Notes under the pieces: model-generated
Database searches by the model: none
What the model was told of the DNA's origin: nothing
Seen by the model: the letters and a program-made list of their open reading frames with translations, nothing else
Program-made: the position numbers and the translations under genes
In this document: positions 34,382-43,206 of the stretch, in pieces
Numbering within the stretch: position 1 is the stretch's first letter
Layout: every line of letters starts with the position of its first letter
Origin: JBBQYD01 sp942493075
GTDB taxonomy: Bacteria > Verrucomicrobiota > Verrucomicrobiia > Limisphaerales > UBA8199
Length of the DNA: 64,000 bases
NCBI GenBank assembly: GCA_942493075.1
Contig: OW818681.1
Coordinates: 1,550,001 to 1,614,000 of the forward strand
Reading direction: 5' to 3'

Positions 34382-35896
34382 TCACCTTTTTCTCATTGTT
34401 TCCTGGTGTTTGCGCAGGTACCTGATCAGCGAGGCAATCTGTTCCCCGTTGAGAGCACCTTCAAAGGCAGGCATTCCTTTTTCTGCCAACCCCCTCTGGA
34501 TTACCCGTCGCAGGCTTTCGTCGTCTTCCGCGAACTGCCAGTTTCCTTCGAGCAATCCTTTCTGCATGCCCCCGCGCAAGCCAGGTCCGTGGCAGGGGGC
34601 GCAAAAGGTCGCGATCAGTTGAAGGGCGTTGGTGGAGCCAGGGTTCAGCACGGGGTCAACTGTCTGGGGGCCTTTCCATTCGGCTGCCAGCGGCGCTCTG
34701 GTGGGCGGCGCGGATTCGGGAACAAGTCTCAATATATAATCGTATCCCGGACGAGGCGTGCCTTCTGGAGGATCGTTCTGCGATGTGGTGAAATAGATGT
34801 ATCCATCCGGTCCTTCCGTCATCTCCCTGATCCGGCCGTACTCCTTGGAAAGAAGACGTTCGATCCTGCCCGGCTGAGCCCCGGTGAAACTCACGCTTAA
34901 GATGCTTTCTCCACGGAGACAGCCCACCAGCAGGCTGCCGTTCAATTCAGGGAACGCCTTGCCCTGGTAAAAGACTGCTGCAGCGGGCCCTATCGCAGGT
35001 GTGAATTCGAGGAGCGGCTCTCGCATCCCACTCCCCGAGGCGCGGTGGTGAATCGTCGGCCAGCCATAATTCGCGCCCTTTTCGACCCGGTTGACTTCAT
35101 CCCCATGGTCCGGCCCGTGTTCCGGTGCATACAAGTCGCCCGTACCTGGTTGGAACGCCAGCCCCTGCGGGTTGCGATGGCCGTAACTCCAAATGGCAGG
35201 ATGAGCATCGGGGCGTTTTGCGAAAGGGTTATCCTGCGGCGCAGATCCATCCGGGTTGAGCCTGAGGATTTTTCCAGCCAGCGAATCCAATTGTTGGGCT
35301 CGGGGCGGATCGTTTGCGTCACCAGTGGTGATGTACAGGCGGCCATCTGGCCCGAATAGCAACCTCCCGCCTGTGTGGTTGCGGTAAGCGGGAATGTTTT
35401 CCAGCAATACCTGCGGGTCCTTGAATTGTCCCGCCTTCTCGCGGTATCGGACAATCCTCATACGGTACCGTTCGCCACCAAGGTCGTAGTTGTAAGCCAG
35501 GAACACGAAATGGTTGGTTGCGAACCCGGGATGCAGAGCCAGTCCGAGGAGCCCCATCTTCACGGATGGCGATACGGTTGTGAGCAGGAGGGCAGGCTCC
35601 GGATTGATGTGACCATGCTGGATGATCCGCACCCACCCGGGCCTTTCGCTAAAGAACAGCCGTTCGTCAGGCGTGAATACGATCGACCAGGGCGCCTGGA
35701 GGTTCGATGCCACAATCTCCACCCGGTAAGGTGTGGTGAGTTTGCCGTCTGCTGGGGCAGGGTTGTTCGTTTGAGCGCAGGCGAGCGCGGCAATAAAGCA
35801 AAGCAAGGCGGGCAGAGCCCTCGCAGAGCAAGCGTGTGCGGCACAACAGAGGTGTTGAAGCATGTGCTTTACAGTTTTACGGCGTGGCTTACTCAT
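34382..35896 (-). CDS. PQQ-dependent sugar dehydrogenase with C-terminal cytochrome c
   Basis: 504 residues. An N-terminal signal peptide (ALPALLCFIAALACA) precedes a six-bladed GSDH-type propeller: APWSIVFTPDERLFFSERPGWVR, GLLGLALHPGF, RNHTGGRLLFGPDGRLYITTGD, IWSYGHRNPQGLAF, EHGPDHGDEVNRV and GYIYFTTSQNDP. The last ~90 residues are a class I cytochrome c with CAPCH as the haem site and GMPAF carrying the axial Met. It should oxidise an aldose in the periplasm and pass electrons through its own haem. It is divergent to the small gene at 35976. The fusion removes the need for a separate electron acceptor. Confidence 0.85.
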   Translation of the reverse strand: MSKPRRKTVKHMLQHLCCAAHACSARALPALLCFIAALACAQTNNPAPADGKLTTPYRVEIVASNLQAPWSIVFTPDERLFFSERPGWVRIIQHGHINPEPALLLTTVSPSVKMGLLGLALHPGFATNHFVFLAYNYDLGGERYRMRIVRYREKAGQFKDPQVLLENIPAYRNHTGGRLLFGPDGRLYITTGDANDPPRAQQLDSLAGKILRLNPDGSAPQDNPFAKRPDAHPAIWSYGHRNPQGLAFQPGTGDLYAPEHGPDHGDEVNRVEKGANYGWPTIHHRASGSGMREPLLEFTPAIGPAAAVFYQGKAFPELNGSLLVGCLRGESILSVSFTGAQPGRIERLLSKEYGRIREMTEGPDGYIYFTTSQNDPPEGTPRPGYDYILRLVPESAPPTRAPLAAEWKGPQTVDPVLNPGSTNALQLIATFCAPCHGPGLRGGMQKGLLEGNWQFAEDDESLRRVIQRGLAEKGMPAFEGALNGEQIASLIRYLRKHQETMRKR

Positions 35897-35975
35897 CGCA
35901 CACCTCTCGCAGGGCGCAACTGTCGGTTGGCCGGTTGGCTGGCGGGCAGGTGGCGCGGCATGGTATATTCAAGCA

Positions 35976-36398
35976 GTGAAGAACGAGGATACGGACACCG
36001 TGACCATTATCAGCCACCTGCAGGCGTTGCGCACCGCGCTACTGGCGCTGCACAAGTCCCTGGTGGGTTCCGAGCAGGTGCAATACGAAAAGACCTTTGG
36101 CACAATTCAATCCCCCAATCAGTTTCTTCAGTTGCTCACGAGTGATCCATGGTTCGCCTGGTTGGGTCCATTCTCCAAATTGATCGTCTCCATGGACGAG
36201 GCGCTCGACGCCAAAGAGCCGGTATCCAAGGAGACCTGGGAAAGCTTCTTGAAACAGGCCGATTGCCTGCTGCGCACCGAGGAAAGCGGCGCCGGGTTCG
36301 GACACCATTACTTCGAGGCGCTTCAGCGTGATCCGGACGTCGTTATGGCCCATGCTCAAGTTACCCGGGTTCCCGGTTGGCCCCGGCGTCGTGCCTAA
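35976..36398 (+). CDS. Conserved hypothetical protein
   Basis: 140 residues from GTG 35976; the frame continues back to ATG 35862, but that part overlaps the divergent dehydrogenase start. Mostly helical: ISHLQALRTALLALHKSLVGSEQ, QFLQLLTSDPWFAWLGPFSKLIVSMDEALD, and a C-terminal GFGHHYFEALQRDPDVVMAHAQV. The DPWFAWLxPxSxLIVxxDE pattern resembles a widely distributed small bacterial protein whose function I do not know. No signal peptide or metal site is visible apart from the HH pair. Confidence 0.65.
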   Translation: MKNEDTDTVTIISHLQALRTALLALHKSLVGSEQVQYEKTFGTIQSPNQFLQLLTSDPWFAWLGPFSKLIVSMDEALDAKEPVSKETWESFLKQADCLLRTEESGAGFGHHYFEALQRDPDVVMAHAQVTRVPGWPRRRA

Positions 36399-36427
36399 AG
36401 CGGACTCCAAGGCCACCGTCCAGCAGA

Positions 36428-37495
36428 TTACTTGATTCCAACGACCATGGAGTCAGGTCCTATCAAGTGCTGCACGTAGGTCTTATGAAATCCCGCGGAG
36501 CGCATCCACGCCTGGCATTCGCGCGGCGTGTAATCAAATCCTCCCGGGGTTTCGATCAGCATGTTCAGGCTCATCAGCAGCCCAAACGCATTCTCGCGCC
36601 TCTCATCATCGATCATGGCGTCATAGATGATCACGGCGCCCCCGGCGGGAAGCGCGGCATAGGCCTTGGCCAGCAACTCGCGCTTCTGCTCCATATCCCA
36701 GTCATGCAGGATGTGGCCCATGATCAGCACGTCCGCTTCGGGAAGCGAATCTTTGAAAAAGTTGCCTGCCTGGAATGCCACCCGACCATGCATCCCGTGT
36801 GACCATACATACTTTTCGAAGACAGGACGCACTTGCGGCAGATCATAACCTATACCTTTCAAATGCTCGTGACGGGCGGCCACCTGCACAGGCACGGCTC
36901 CTTGCGCCGCTCCGACATCTGCAAAAGAGCGGTATTCGCTCCAGGGGAATTTCTCCGCGATCGCAATCGCAGCGCCCAGGCTGATGCCGGTCATTCCTGA
37001 AAGGAATCTTTCAAGCCGTTCCGGTGTGCTGTAGATGCTTCCGAAGAGATCTCCTCCGCGTTTGGCTTCGTTTTGGGGTTGGCCGGTGCGCAGCGCCTCC
37101 GTAAGCGCCCCCCAGAACTCATAGAGGCGAGCATTGCTCATCTCCAGGATGCCGCCTGCGTATGTGGGCTTGTTACGATCCAGGTAGTAATCCGTTTCAG
37201 CAGTGTTCGAGTAGAGACCATCATGCCGCTGGAGAAATTTCATGGCAACCAGGGCATCGAAGAAATCCAGAGAACTGCGTTCGTGCAATCCCAGCCGTGC
37301 ACGCAGGGCCTCGGCATCGTGTGGCCCCTCAGCGAGAACAGTGAACAATCCAAGATCAACCGCCGTAAGCAGTGTTTTTGAAGCCCAAAAACCCAACCCG
37401 GTGCGCAGGATGCTTTCCGGTGACGGCACAGCCGTTATCCTGTTTGCCTGCCCAACAGTGGGTGTGCTTTCTTCAGCTTGAATAGAAGATAACAT
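36428..37495 (-). CDS. SAM-dependent O-methyltransferase (acetylserotonin O-methyltransferase-like)
   Basis: 355 residues from the ATG at 37495 (an upstream in-frame ATG at 37534 adds a hydrophobic tail). A winged-helix dimerisation domain (residues ~15-100: GFWASKTLLTAVDLGLFTVLAEGP) is followed by a Rossmann methyltransferase: YRSFADVGAAQGAVPVQVA as motif I, DVLIMGHILHDWDMEQ with the catalytic His, and GGAVIIYDAMIDDE. The small-molecule substrate is unknown. The motif I Gly pattern is DVGAAQG rather than the common DVGGGxG, an unusual substitution. Confidence 0.85.
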   Translation of the reverse strand: MLSSIQAEESTPTVGQANRITAVPSPESILRTGLGFWASKTLLTAVDLGLFTVLAEGPHDAEALRARLGLHERSSLDFFDALVAMKFLQRHDGLYSNTAETDYYLDRNKPTYAGGILEMSNARLYEFWGALTEALRTGQPQNEAKRGGDLFGSIYSTPERLERFLSGMTGISLGAAIAIAEKFPWSEYRSFADVGAAQGAVPVQVAARHEHLKGIGYDLPQVRPVFEKYVWSHGMHGRVAFQAGNFFKDSLPEADVLIMGHILHDWDMEQKRELLAKAYAALPAGGAVIIYDAMIDDERRENAFGLLMSLNMLIETPGGFDYTPRECQAWMRSAGFHKTYVQHLIGPDSMVVGIK

Positions 37496-37653
37496 AATCG
37501 GCAGGATTATGAAATATGAAGCCCCTCCCGCCATGGGTAAAACACCCTAGTTCATGGATGTTTTGCGTGGCTGTTAAGTTCGATCGGCTCCTCGTCGTCC
37601 GCCCCCCATAGATCAGGCTTTACAGACCGGCAAAAGACTCCGATGTTTGCCCC

Positions 37654-38862
37654 ATGAAACGGCTGGCTGTTGTGGTGTTGATTCTGGCGCTGTGCGGCAG
37701 CTTCCTGACGCCTGCGCGTGCGGAAATTAAGCAGGGCGCTCCCGCTAACTCCCATACGTATGGGAATTCCAAAGCTCCGGGGGCGGAACTTGCCCAAACC
37801 ATCTCACTCATCACCGGCGTGGCGATCTCCCCGCTGCTTGGTGCCAGCGCAGTGGGGGCATGGAAGTATTTCGAAGCCAAACCTGAGGCACGCGGGCGGT
37901 TGCCTTGGTTTGCTCAACCCTGGTTCTGGATTACGGGGTTCATCCTGGTAACAGCCTGCTTCCTCAAGGACACCGTCGGCATCACCGTGCCCACCGTTCT
38001 GAAGAAACCCATGGATGTTGCCGATACCATTGAGCACAAGATCAGCGGGTTGGTGGCCACAGGCGCGTTTGTACCCCTGGTAGTTCCGATTTTTAAGGCG
38101 GCCGCACCTGAAGCCAGTTTGCTGAGTGACGCCGGGTTCGCCACAGCCGATCTGAGCTGGCTTTACAACTTTATCATTGTGCCGGTCTCCATGGTGGCGT
38201 TCTTCATCGTATTTCTCGCGTCCAATGCGATCAACATCCTTATCCTTCTTAGTCCATTCACGACCCTTGATGCGGCTCTTAAAGGGTTTCGCCTGCTGGT
38301 CCTTGCCAGTGTGGCTGGGACAGCCTTTCTCAACCCCTGGGTCGGTGCGGCATGGTCCCTCGTGATCATCGTCATTGCTTACTTCATCGCCGGATGGTCC
38401 TTCCGGTTATCGCACTTCGGCACCCTTTTCGTATGGGATTTTGTGACGCTTCGCAGTCATCGGTTTACTCCCGCACCCCAGGCCAACAAAGTGTTCCTGT
38501 CGCGGCAGACAGAGAAGGCGCCGGCCCGCAGCTATGGCCGGCTTTATCGCGAACAGGGAAGCCTCGTTTTGAAGTATCGTCCATGGCTGGTTCTCCCAGA
38601 GCGCACACAAAGCCTTCCTTCCGGCGACTATGCCGTGGGGCACGGATTAATTTATTCGGAGATCTCGCGAATGGATGGCGAGAACCTCCGCCCTGCGATT
38701 CTCCTGCCGCCGCGGTACCGGGGCCATGAGGAGAAGCTTTCTGAGATCTATCAACTGGCTGGGGTGCGTGAGGTCGGAATTCGAGCCATGATGCGCTGGT
38801 TGCGCCAGGCTCTTGGTTTCAAGGCCCAGGCTCCGACAGCGGCGCCACCCGTCCCCGCATGA
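37654..38862 (+). CDS. Multi-pass membrane protein with signal peptide, unknown function
   Basis: 402 residues. It starts with a cleavable leader (MKRLAVVVLILALCGSFLTPARA), then 5-6 membrane spans (for example PWFWITGFILVTACFLKDTVGI, FIIVPVSMVAFFIVFLASNAINILILL, AWSLVIIVIAYFIAGWSF), and a soluble C-terminal domain of about 130 residues after the last span, rich in basic residues. I do not recognise the family. The HIT gene begins five bases after its stop, so the two are co-transcribed. Confidence 0.7.
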   Translation: MKRLAVVVLILALCGSFLTPARAEIKQGAPANSHTYGNSKAPGAELAQTISLITGVAISPLLGASAVGAWKYFEAKPEARGRLPWFAQPWFWITGFILVTACFLKDTVGITVPTVLKKPMDVADTIEHKISGLVATGAFVPLVVPIFKAAAPEASLLSDAGFATADLSWLYNFIIVPVSMVAFFIVFLASNAINILILLSPFTTLDAALKGFRLLVLASVAGTAFLNPWVGAAWSLVIIVIAYFIAGWSFRLSHFGTLFVWDFVTLRSHRFTPAPQANKVFLSRQTEKAPARSYGRLYREQGSLVLKYRPWLVLPERTQSLPSGDYAVGHGLIYSEISRMDGENLRPAILLPPRYRGHEEKLSEIYQLAGVREVGIRAMMRWLRQALGFKAQAPTAAPPVPA

Positions 38863-38866
38863 CTTT

Positions 38867-39211
38867 ATGAGCAAAACCCTTTTTGAAAAGATCATCGCCC
38901 GGGAAATCCCGGCGCAGATCATTTATGAGGACGATAAGGTTCTCGCCTTTCGAGACGTGAAGCCGCAAGCACCCGTGCATGTGCTGATCATTCCCAAGAA
39001 ACCCATCCCGCGCATCGCGGAGGCCAGTCCTGAGGACCATCAAGTCCTGGGACATCTGCTCATTAAGGCTGGAGAGGTTGCAAAACAGCTTGGATTGGAG
39101 ACATCAGGGTTCCGACTGGTCTTCAATAACGGCCCGGATGCAGGGGAAGCGGTTCCTCACTTGCACTGCCATATCATCGGTGGACGTCCTATGAGTTGGC
39201 CCCCGGGATGA
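38867..39211 (+). CDS. HIT family protein (histidine triad nucleotide-binding)
   Basis: 114 residues from ATG 38867. HINT-branch HIT protein: TLFEKIIAREIPAQIIYEDD at the N-terminus, VHVLIIPKKPIPRI, FRLVFNNGPDAGEAV and the triad HLHCHIIGG. Hydrolyses adenosine phosphoramidates or related nucleotides in the cytoplasm. Full length for the family. Coupled to the preceding membrane protein gene. Confidence 0.92.
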   Translation: MSKTLFEKIIAREIPAQIIYEDDKVLAFRDVKPQAPVHVLIIPKKPIPRIAEASPEDHQVLGHLLIKAGEVAKQLGLETSGFRLVFNNGPDAGEAVPHLHCHIIGGRPMSWPPG

Positions 39212-39230
39212 CTGGGAGTTGGTTGCCCTG

Positions 39231-39255
39231 TAGGCCGCGTCCCCCGACGCGGCGC
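39231..39255. repeat. Fragment of the CCGCG palindromic repeat
   Basis: TAGGCCGCGTCCCCCGACGCGG, matching the left end of the complete copies, preceded by CCCTG. Confidence 0.6.
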
Positions 39256-39456
39256 GTCCGTGTGACTTTCCGGGGAGGGCGGCCTCGCCGAAGGCCGCCG
39301 ATCCCGCAGAGGATCGAACAGGAGGGGGACCGAGAGAACAGAGGAAAACTTATTGTGAACAGAAGGGGGGCCAAGGGAGCGAAGGCCCGAAGGGTGTCCG
39401 GGCTGCGGTCACATGTCGTACGGGCTGGAGAAAACAGAGGTCAACCCTTGCCTCTG

Positions 39457-39482
39457 TAGGCCGCGTCTCCGCACGCGGCGGG
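39457..39482. repeat. Second fragment of the CCGCG palindromic repeat
   Basis: TAGGCCGCGTCTCCGCACGCGG, preceded by CTCTG. Confidence 0.6.
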
Positions 39483-39629
39483 GGGAGGGGGTTTGGGCGG
39501 AGAAAGAATGTAATCACGCAAAGACGCCAAGATGCAAAGGTGGAAAACCAGACCCCGGAGAGAGAATTCTCCGATGCCAACTTTTAACCACCCGTCATTC
39601 CCCAATCCCAAAGGGGTTGCGTCCCGAAG

Positions 39630-39661
39630 CCCAGGGTTGCGACTCCAGTCGCTACCCTGGG
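39630..39661. repeat. 15-bp inverted repeat, 2-base loop
   Basis: CCCAGGGTTGCGACT / AGTCGCTACCCTGGG with one mismatch and a CC loop. Confidence 0.7.
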
Positions 39662-39680
39662 TCAGCCCCCAAATTAATTC

Positions 39681-39745
39681 CACCCGTTTTCCCCCTCTCG
39701 TTCGGCGCGTGTGGCACGCGCCGAACGAGAGGGGGAAAACGGGTG
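39681..39745. repeat. Perfect 31-bp inverted repeat with 3-base loop
   Basis: The left arm runs 39681-39711 (starts CACCCGTTTTCCCCC, ends GGCGCGTG), the loop is TGG, and the right arm 39715-39745 is its exact reverse complement. All 31 positions pair. It would form a very stable hairpin or cruciform. The flanking A/T runs inside the arms (TTTT/AAAA) are part of the pairing. Confidence 0.9.
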
Positions 39746-39900
39746 TTGTTTCATGCCGTTGTACCCAGGGCGGCGGCCTGACGGCCTGGCCCTGGGCTAG
39801 CGGGTTGCCGCTCTTTCAGAGCTCGTGAACAGATCCGTTGCGGATGTCGAGGGTCTGATTTTGCGTTCGCTTTTGCCGACCGTTTTGTCAAGCTGATCGC

Positions 39901-40716
39901 GTGAAAGCCCGGCGCGCCTTCGTGTTCCTGTTGCTGCTCGTTTGGAGCGCCGCCGGGCTTTTAGCCAGGCCAACTCATTCGTCCGCATCTTCCTGCCATC
40001 TCGAAGGACTGGGCAGCGTGCGGTATCTGACGGACCCAAGTGGCGTCATTACTGACACATTCACTTACGATGCGTTTGGCATATTGATCCATCGTCAGGC
40101 TCGAACTTCCGGTGGGGGTGGTGTGTTGGTACCCTTTGCGAACCCCGCTCTTGAAACAGCACCTGCAAACACCTCGCCAACCGTCAACAATTACCGTTAC
40201 ACCGGCGAGCAATGGGATCAAGACCTCGGGATGTACTACCTCCGCGCCAGATATTACAGACCCGAACTGGGCAGGTTCTGGACGAGGGATAGCTACGAGG
40301 GGAATAATCAGGATCCCCTGAGCCTGCACAAGTATATCTACTGCTCGGAAAATCCGGTGGGGAATATCGATCCCACAGGGCACAGCGATCTGAGTGTTGG
40401 CTTTCTGTTTTCAGCAACTACGATCCGCACCGGCCTTATGGAGTTCGAGGTAGACGGGGTGCATGGCGACAGGTGGGCGGTGAGCGGGGAGAATGCACGC
40501 GGGAATTCAGTGTCGCCCGTATCGACTCCGGTACTAGAGACATCGAGCCCGTATTGCACTGAACCGATGATCCTTGAGGACCTGATAGCGAATGTCATTA
40601 AGGGCAATGGTATTGGTGGCACAATGGGGGGAAATGGGATAAATGGTTCACTCGGTTTAGGGGCTAGTGGCGGGAATGCTCTCGCCAACTCTGGCATCAC
40701 ACTTGGCACACACTAA
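39901..40716 (+). CDS. Secreted Rhs-core fragment with variable C-terminal tip
   Basis: 271 residues from GTG 39901. A signal peptide (FVFLLLLVWSAAGLLA) is fused almost directly to the last part of an Rhs repeat-associated core: LGSVRYLTDPSGVITDTFTYDAFG, RYTGEQWDQDLGMYYLRARYYRPELGRFWTRD and LHKYIYCSENPVGNIDPTGH, shown here piecewise. About 110 residues beyond the DPTGH boundary form a unique Gly/Asn-rich tip. Full Rhs proteins are >1000 residues, so this is a mini-form or an internal deletion product. The next gene (DUF4259) may be an immunity protein. Its leader sequence is duplicated at 43207. Confidence 0.75.
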   Translation: MKARRAFVFLLLLVWSAAGLLARPTHSSASSCHLEGLGSVRYLTDPSGVITDTFTYDAFGILIHRQARTSGGGGVLVPFANPALETAPANTSPTVNNYRYTGEQWDQDLGMYYLRARYYRPELGRFWTRDSYEGNNQDPLSLHKYIYCSENPVGNIDPTGHSDLSVGFLFSATTIRTGLMEFEVDGVHGDRWAVSGENARGNSVSPVSTPVLETSSPYCTEPMILEDLIANVIKGNGIGGTMGGNGINGSLGLGASGGNALANSGITLGTH

Positions 40717-40766
40717 AGCTATGCGGAGTTATTATATTTACCCGAATCGGTTGGAATGGAGGTGCT

Positions 40767-41225
40767 ATGGGAACATGGGGAGCAGATAGCTTTCAAAATG
40801 ATTGGGGCTTGGACTGGCTTGGCGATTTTCGCGAGCGTGGGGATGCGTCGCTTGTCCATGCGGCATTGAATCGAGTCGTTGAGCACGGTGGGACCAAGCA
40901 TCATCCCGCTTCTCTTCTCGAAAAGTTCCTTGGCCGCCGCAGCCGCGCCGATTGGTTGACGGCGGATGTGGCTTCGAAGGCATTAGCAGCCGCTCAATTG
41001 GTTGCTGCGTGGAATAGCCATCCGTCGCCTAATTTGCCAGACGGTATTTTGGCGTTGTTGCGGCAACACCAATCCTCATTTCGGATGGACTTCGTTACGC
41101 TGGCCCAACAAGCGGTAGCTATTGTCAAGGCTAACTCAGAATTGAAGGAGTTGTGGGATGAGACGGACGCAACCGAATGGAATAAGGTGATTGCGGATTT
41201 AGAGTCGAGGTTATCGGCGTCCTAG
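40767..41225 (+). CDS. DUF4259 domain protein, candidate immunity protein
   Basis: 152 residues. It begins MGTWGADSFQNDWGLDWLGDF, the signature start of DUF4259 proteins, and is all-helical after that. The gene follows the Rhs-tip gene by 50 bases in the same direction. Small helical proteins directly downstream of Rhs tips are commonly immunity proteins, but for DUF4259 this is inference. Confidence 0.7.
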   Translation: MGTWGADSFQNDWGLDWLGDFRERGDASLVHAALNRVVEHGGTKHHPASLLEKFLGRRSRADWLTADVASKALAAAQLVAAWNSHPSPNLPDGILALLRQHQSSFRMDFVTLAQQAVAIVKANSELKELWDETDATEWNKVIADLESRLSAS

Positions 41226-41292
41226 CTGGTCAAGAATTTGCACCTCACACGCCAAACAAAGCACTTATTCTTGGCAAGAAGCCCTCCTCACG

Positions 41293-41460
41293 ATGAAAAA
41301 AACCACCAAACCTAATCCTGCGGTGATGTTCTTTGCCCTCGTTTTTTCGATCACTGCGGGAATTCTGTTGTTTGCTTCCTGGAGATGTGTTGGGCTTGTT
41401 TTCCTTGCTTTGGCGATTGTTACACTTTTGGGAGACGTAGTTACGATGATTAGAAAATGA
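41293..41460 (+). CDS. Small membrane protein, 55 residues
   Basis: ATG 41293 to TGA 41460. MKKTTKPNPAVMF is followed by two hydrophobic segments (ALVFSITAGILLFASW and CVGLVFLALAIVTLLGDVV) and a basic end MIRK. Positive-inside charges at both termini fit a two-span protein. There is no strong ribosome binding site. It may be a real small protein of the accessory region; no family recognised. Confidence 0.4.
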   Translation: MKKTTKPNPAVMFFALVFSITAGILLFASWRCVGLVFLALAIVTLLGDVVTMIRK

Positions 41461-41601
41461 AAATGCAAAACCGGAGGGTCGGGGCGGAGTTGAGATGCTT
41501 CGTCGAAATACACCTTTTGCCGCCCCGGTCATTATCTGCGCAGCACCACTGCTGTTGGCCGCTGCTCCAACGTTAAGCAAAGATTGAAGGAACACGGCAT
41601 T

Positions 41602-42084
41602 ATGCAGCCATCCAAACAGTCAAAGGACGCCATTGTCAGAAATCGCATAGATCATTTTCCCTCGTTGCGACAAGCCAGCACATTGTTTTTGGCTGAAGTC
41701 GCTTTGGTTTTTATAATCTGCGCGGTGTTGTCGCCAATTCTTGGCCGTTTCTGGAAGCCATTTGGTTGGGTTTTGTGGCTGCCAGGAGTATTGCTTGCCG
41801 CATATCTCATAACGGTGGCACTTAGGAATTGTGGCGAAAGGTTGAGTTGGGCGCACAAATTCAATCAGCGAGTGTCAGCTGGCAAGGCCATCAAAATGCT
41901 TGCGCAACAACCGAGTAGATACGTTGTTCATTGCAGGCACTACGGAGGGGTGGATCGCACAAGACTAAAGCCTGCCGCAGTTGTAGAAGACACGCAGACC
42001 GCAGTCTTGACTGCTGTTTTCCCTGCATCGTGGCGTATTATCAATGCGGCAAAGGAACTCGGCGTGCGTATTGAGTCGTATTGA
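41602..42084 (+). CDS. Hypothetical membrane protein
   Basis: 160 residues from ATG 41602 (a TTG at 41584 would add six residues). Two membrane spans near residues 28-75 (TLFLAEVALVFIICAVLSPILG and WVLWLPGVLLAAYLITVAL), then a soluble domain with HCRHYGGVDRTRLKPAAVVEDTQ. I do not recognise it. It lies among accessory genes downstream of the Rhs fragment. Confidence 0.5.
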   Translation: MQPSKQSKDAIVRNRIDHFPSLRQASTLFLAEVALVFIICAVLSPILGRFWKPFGWVLWLPGVLLAAYLITVALRNCGERLSWAHKFNQRVSAGKAIKMLAQQPSRYVVHCRHYGGVDRTRLKPAAVVEDTQTAVLTAVFPASWRIINAAKELGVRIESY

Positions 42085-42285
42085 GTCAGGGGGCTCCGTT
42101 TATGATCCTGCTCAAGTCCGGCATCGTCTTGTTCGAGGGTGAAAGCGCCCGGCCCAGTTGTTCTGTTGTTACTTTTTGCACCCGGCAACGCGGTCCCAGT
42201 GCTTAAGGAATAGCCGCGTTGACATGGGAATGAAAGAGCCCGATTTTACCGTGCAAAAGGCCTGTGCTCGCGGTAAACTATACCC

Positions 42286-42483
42286 ATGCGTGATGAGCGG
42301 CCAGAGATGAAAGTTGTCGGGCGCAAAGGGCGGGTGCAAAGCGGCCTTGTTCACGCAGATGCCATGCAGCGTCTGACATTGGAGCTGCGCAGGGGCAAGC
42401 CTTTCATGCCTAAAGGGGTGTTCAGGTTCAAAACCTTCGAGGAAGCGGACGCATGGAAACTGAGGATGCTAACTCGCCGCTAG
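42286..42483 (+). CDS. Small antitoxin-like protein paired with a nucleotidyltransferase
   Basis: 65 residues, basic. MRDERPEMKVVGRKGRV is followed by LTLELRRGKPFMPKGVFRFKTFEEADAWKLRML. The FKTFEEADAWxxxxL segment is the kind of short C-terminal tail seen in antitoxin or adaptor proteins encoded before nucleotidyltransferases. Its last 31 bases overlap the next gene, so translation is coupled. Role inferred from this arrangement. Confidence 0.55.
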   Translation: MRDERPEMKVVGRKGRVQSGLVHADAMQRLTLELRRGKPFMPKGVFRFKTFEEADAWKLRMLTRR

Positions 42484-42956
42484 AACCCAGGCCGCCGACG
42501 TTGCAGGACCTGTTGCTGTTGTGTCGTTCCCTTAACCAAACCGGCGCGAAGTACATTGTCATCGGCGGATGGGCTGTGATTCACCATGGATTCGATCGCA
42601 CCACTTCCGACATTGATCTGTTAGTCGAGGACTCCCCGGAGAATTTCCAGAAACTGCGTGAGGGGATGCTTGCTCTTCCCGATGGGGCTATTCGGGAAGT
42701 GGCCCCGGATGACTTGGGGAAGTATGTCGTGGTCAGAGTAGGTGACGAATTCGTCGTTGACCTGCTGAAACGCTCTTGCGGTATCGAATATGCCGAGGCG
42801 AGCCAGTTCATCCTGCCGGTCCAGGTTGATGACGTTGCGATTCCCTTCGCCAATCTGGAACTGCTCTGGAGAACAAAGCAGACTGTTCGCGAAAAGGATC
42901 AGTTGGATCGCACTTTCCTGGCAGAGTTGCTGGGGAAGGCGGGCAAGACTGTTTGA
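42453..42956 (+). CDS. Nucleotidyltransferase (AbiEii/MNT-like)
   Basis: 167 residues. Pol-beta superfamily minimal nucleotidyltransferase: YIVIGGWAVIHHGFDRTTSDIDLLVED contains the GG...DxD core (GGWAV, then TSDIDLLV). The C-terminal half has VVDLLKRSCGIEYAEA and a helical LLWRTKQTVREKDQLDRTFLAELL tail typical of DUF6036/AbiEii-type proteins that modify tRNA or proteins as toxins. It overlaps the small upstream gene by 31 bases, a toxin-antitoxin arrangement. Confidence 0.7.
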   Translation: METEDANSPLEPRPPTLQDLLLLCRSLNQTGAKYIVIGGWAVIHHGFDRTTSDIDLLVEDSPENFQKLREGMLALPDGAIREVAPDDLGKYVVVRVGDEFVVDLLKRSCGIEYAEASQFILPVQVDDVAIPFANLELLWRTKQTVREKDQLDRTFLAELLGKAGKTV

Positions 42957-43206
42957 CAATCGGCTATTGACCTCATAGGGCAGTCCCCCGTGACCGGCCT
43001 TCTCGGGGAGGGACGCCGCACCGCCCTTATGTTCCCCTTCAGGGCTTCTCCGAGTCGTTCGTCGCCGCTTCCCAGGGCTGACGAGTTCCAGCCCTTCGGG
43101 CTGAGCCCACCCGTATGCCTCGAATCTTCCACGTGGCTTGAGGTCCGGCGCACGGGCTCCATTTTTTCATTCGCTTTTGCTGGCTTTTTTTTGTCAAGCC
43201 GAACAC

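Larger units (their letters stand above)
39212..39900. other. Hairpin-rich intergenic repeat region
   Basis: About 690 bases without a credible gene. In order: TAGGCCGCG...GACGCGGCG fragments at 39231-39255 and 39457-39482 (ends of the long repeat found at 52244, 55356 and 58435); an 85-base stretch at 39516-39600 resembling 48091-48182; a 15-bp inverted repeat at 39630-39661; a perfect 31-bp inverted repeat at 39681-39745; and CCCAGGGC...GCCCTGGG near 39764-39796. Open frames here read NPGLRDATPLG-like text that is repeat-derived. Confidence 0.7.

Noticed and set aside
34250..34900. 216-residue open frame on the + strand
   Set aside because: Covers the end of the sugar dehydrogenase in antisense and the methyltransferase remnant; no motif.
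39441..39683. Open frame reading NPGLRDATPLG-like text
   Set aside because: The text comes from a palindromic intergenic repeat, so it is not evidence for a protein.
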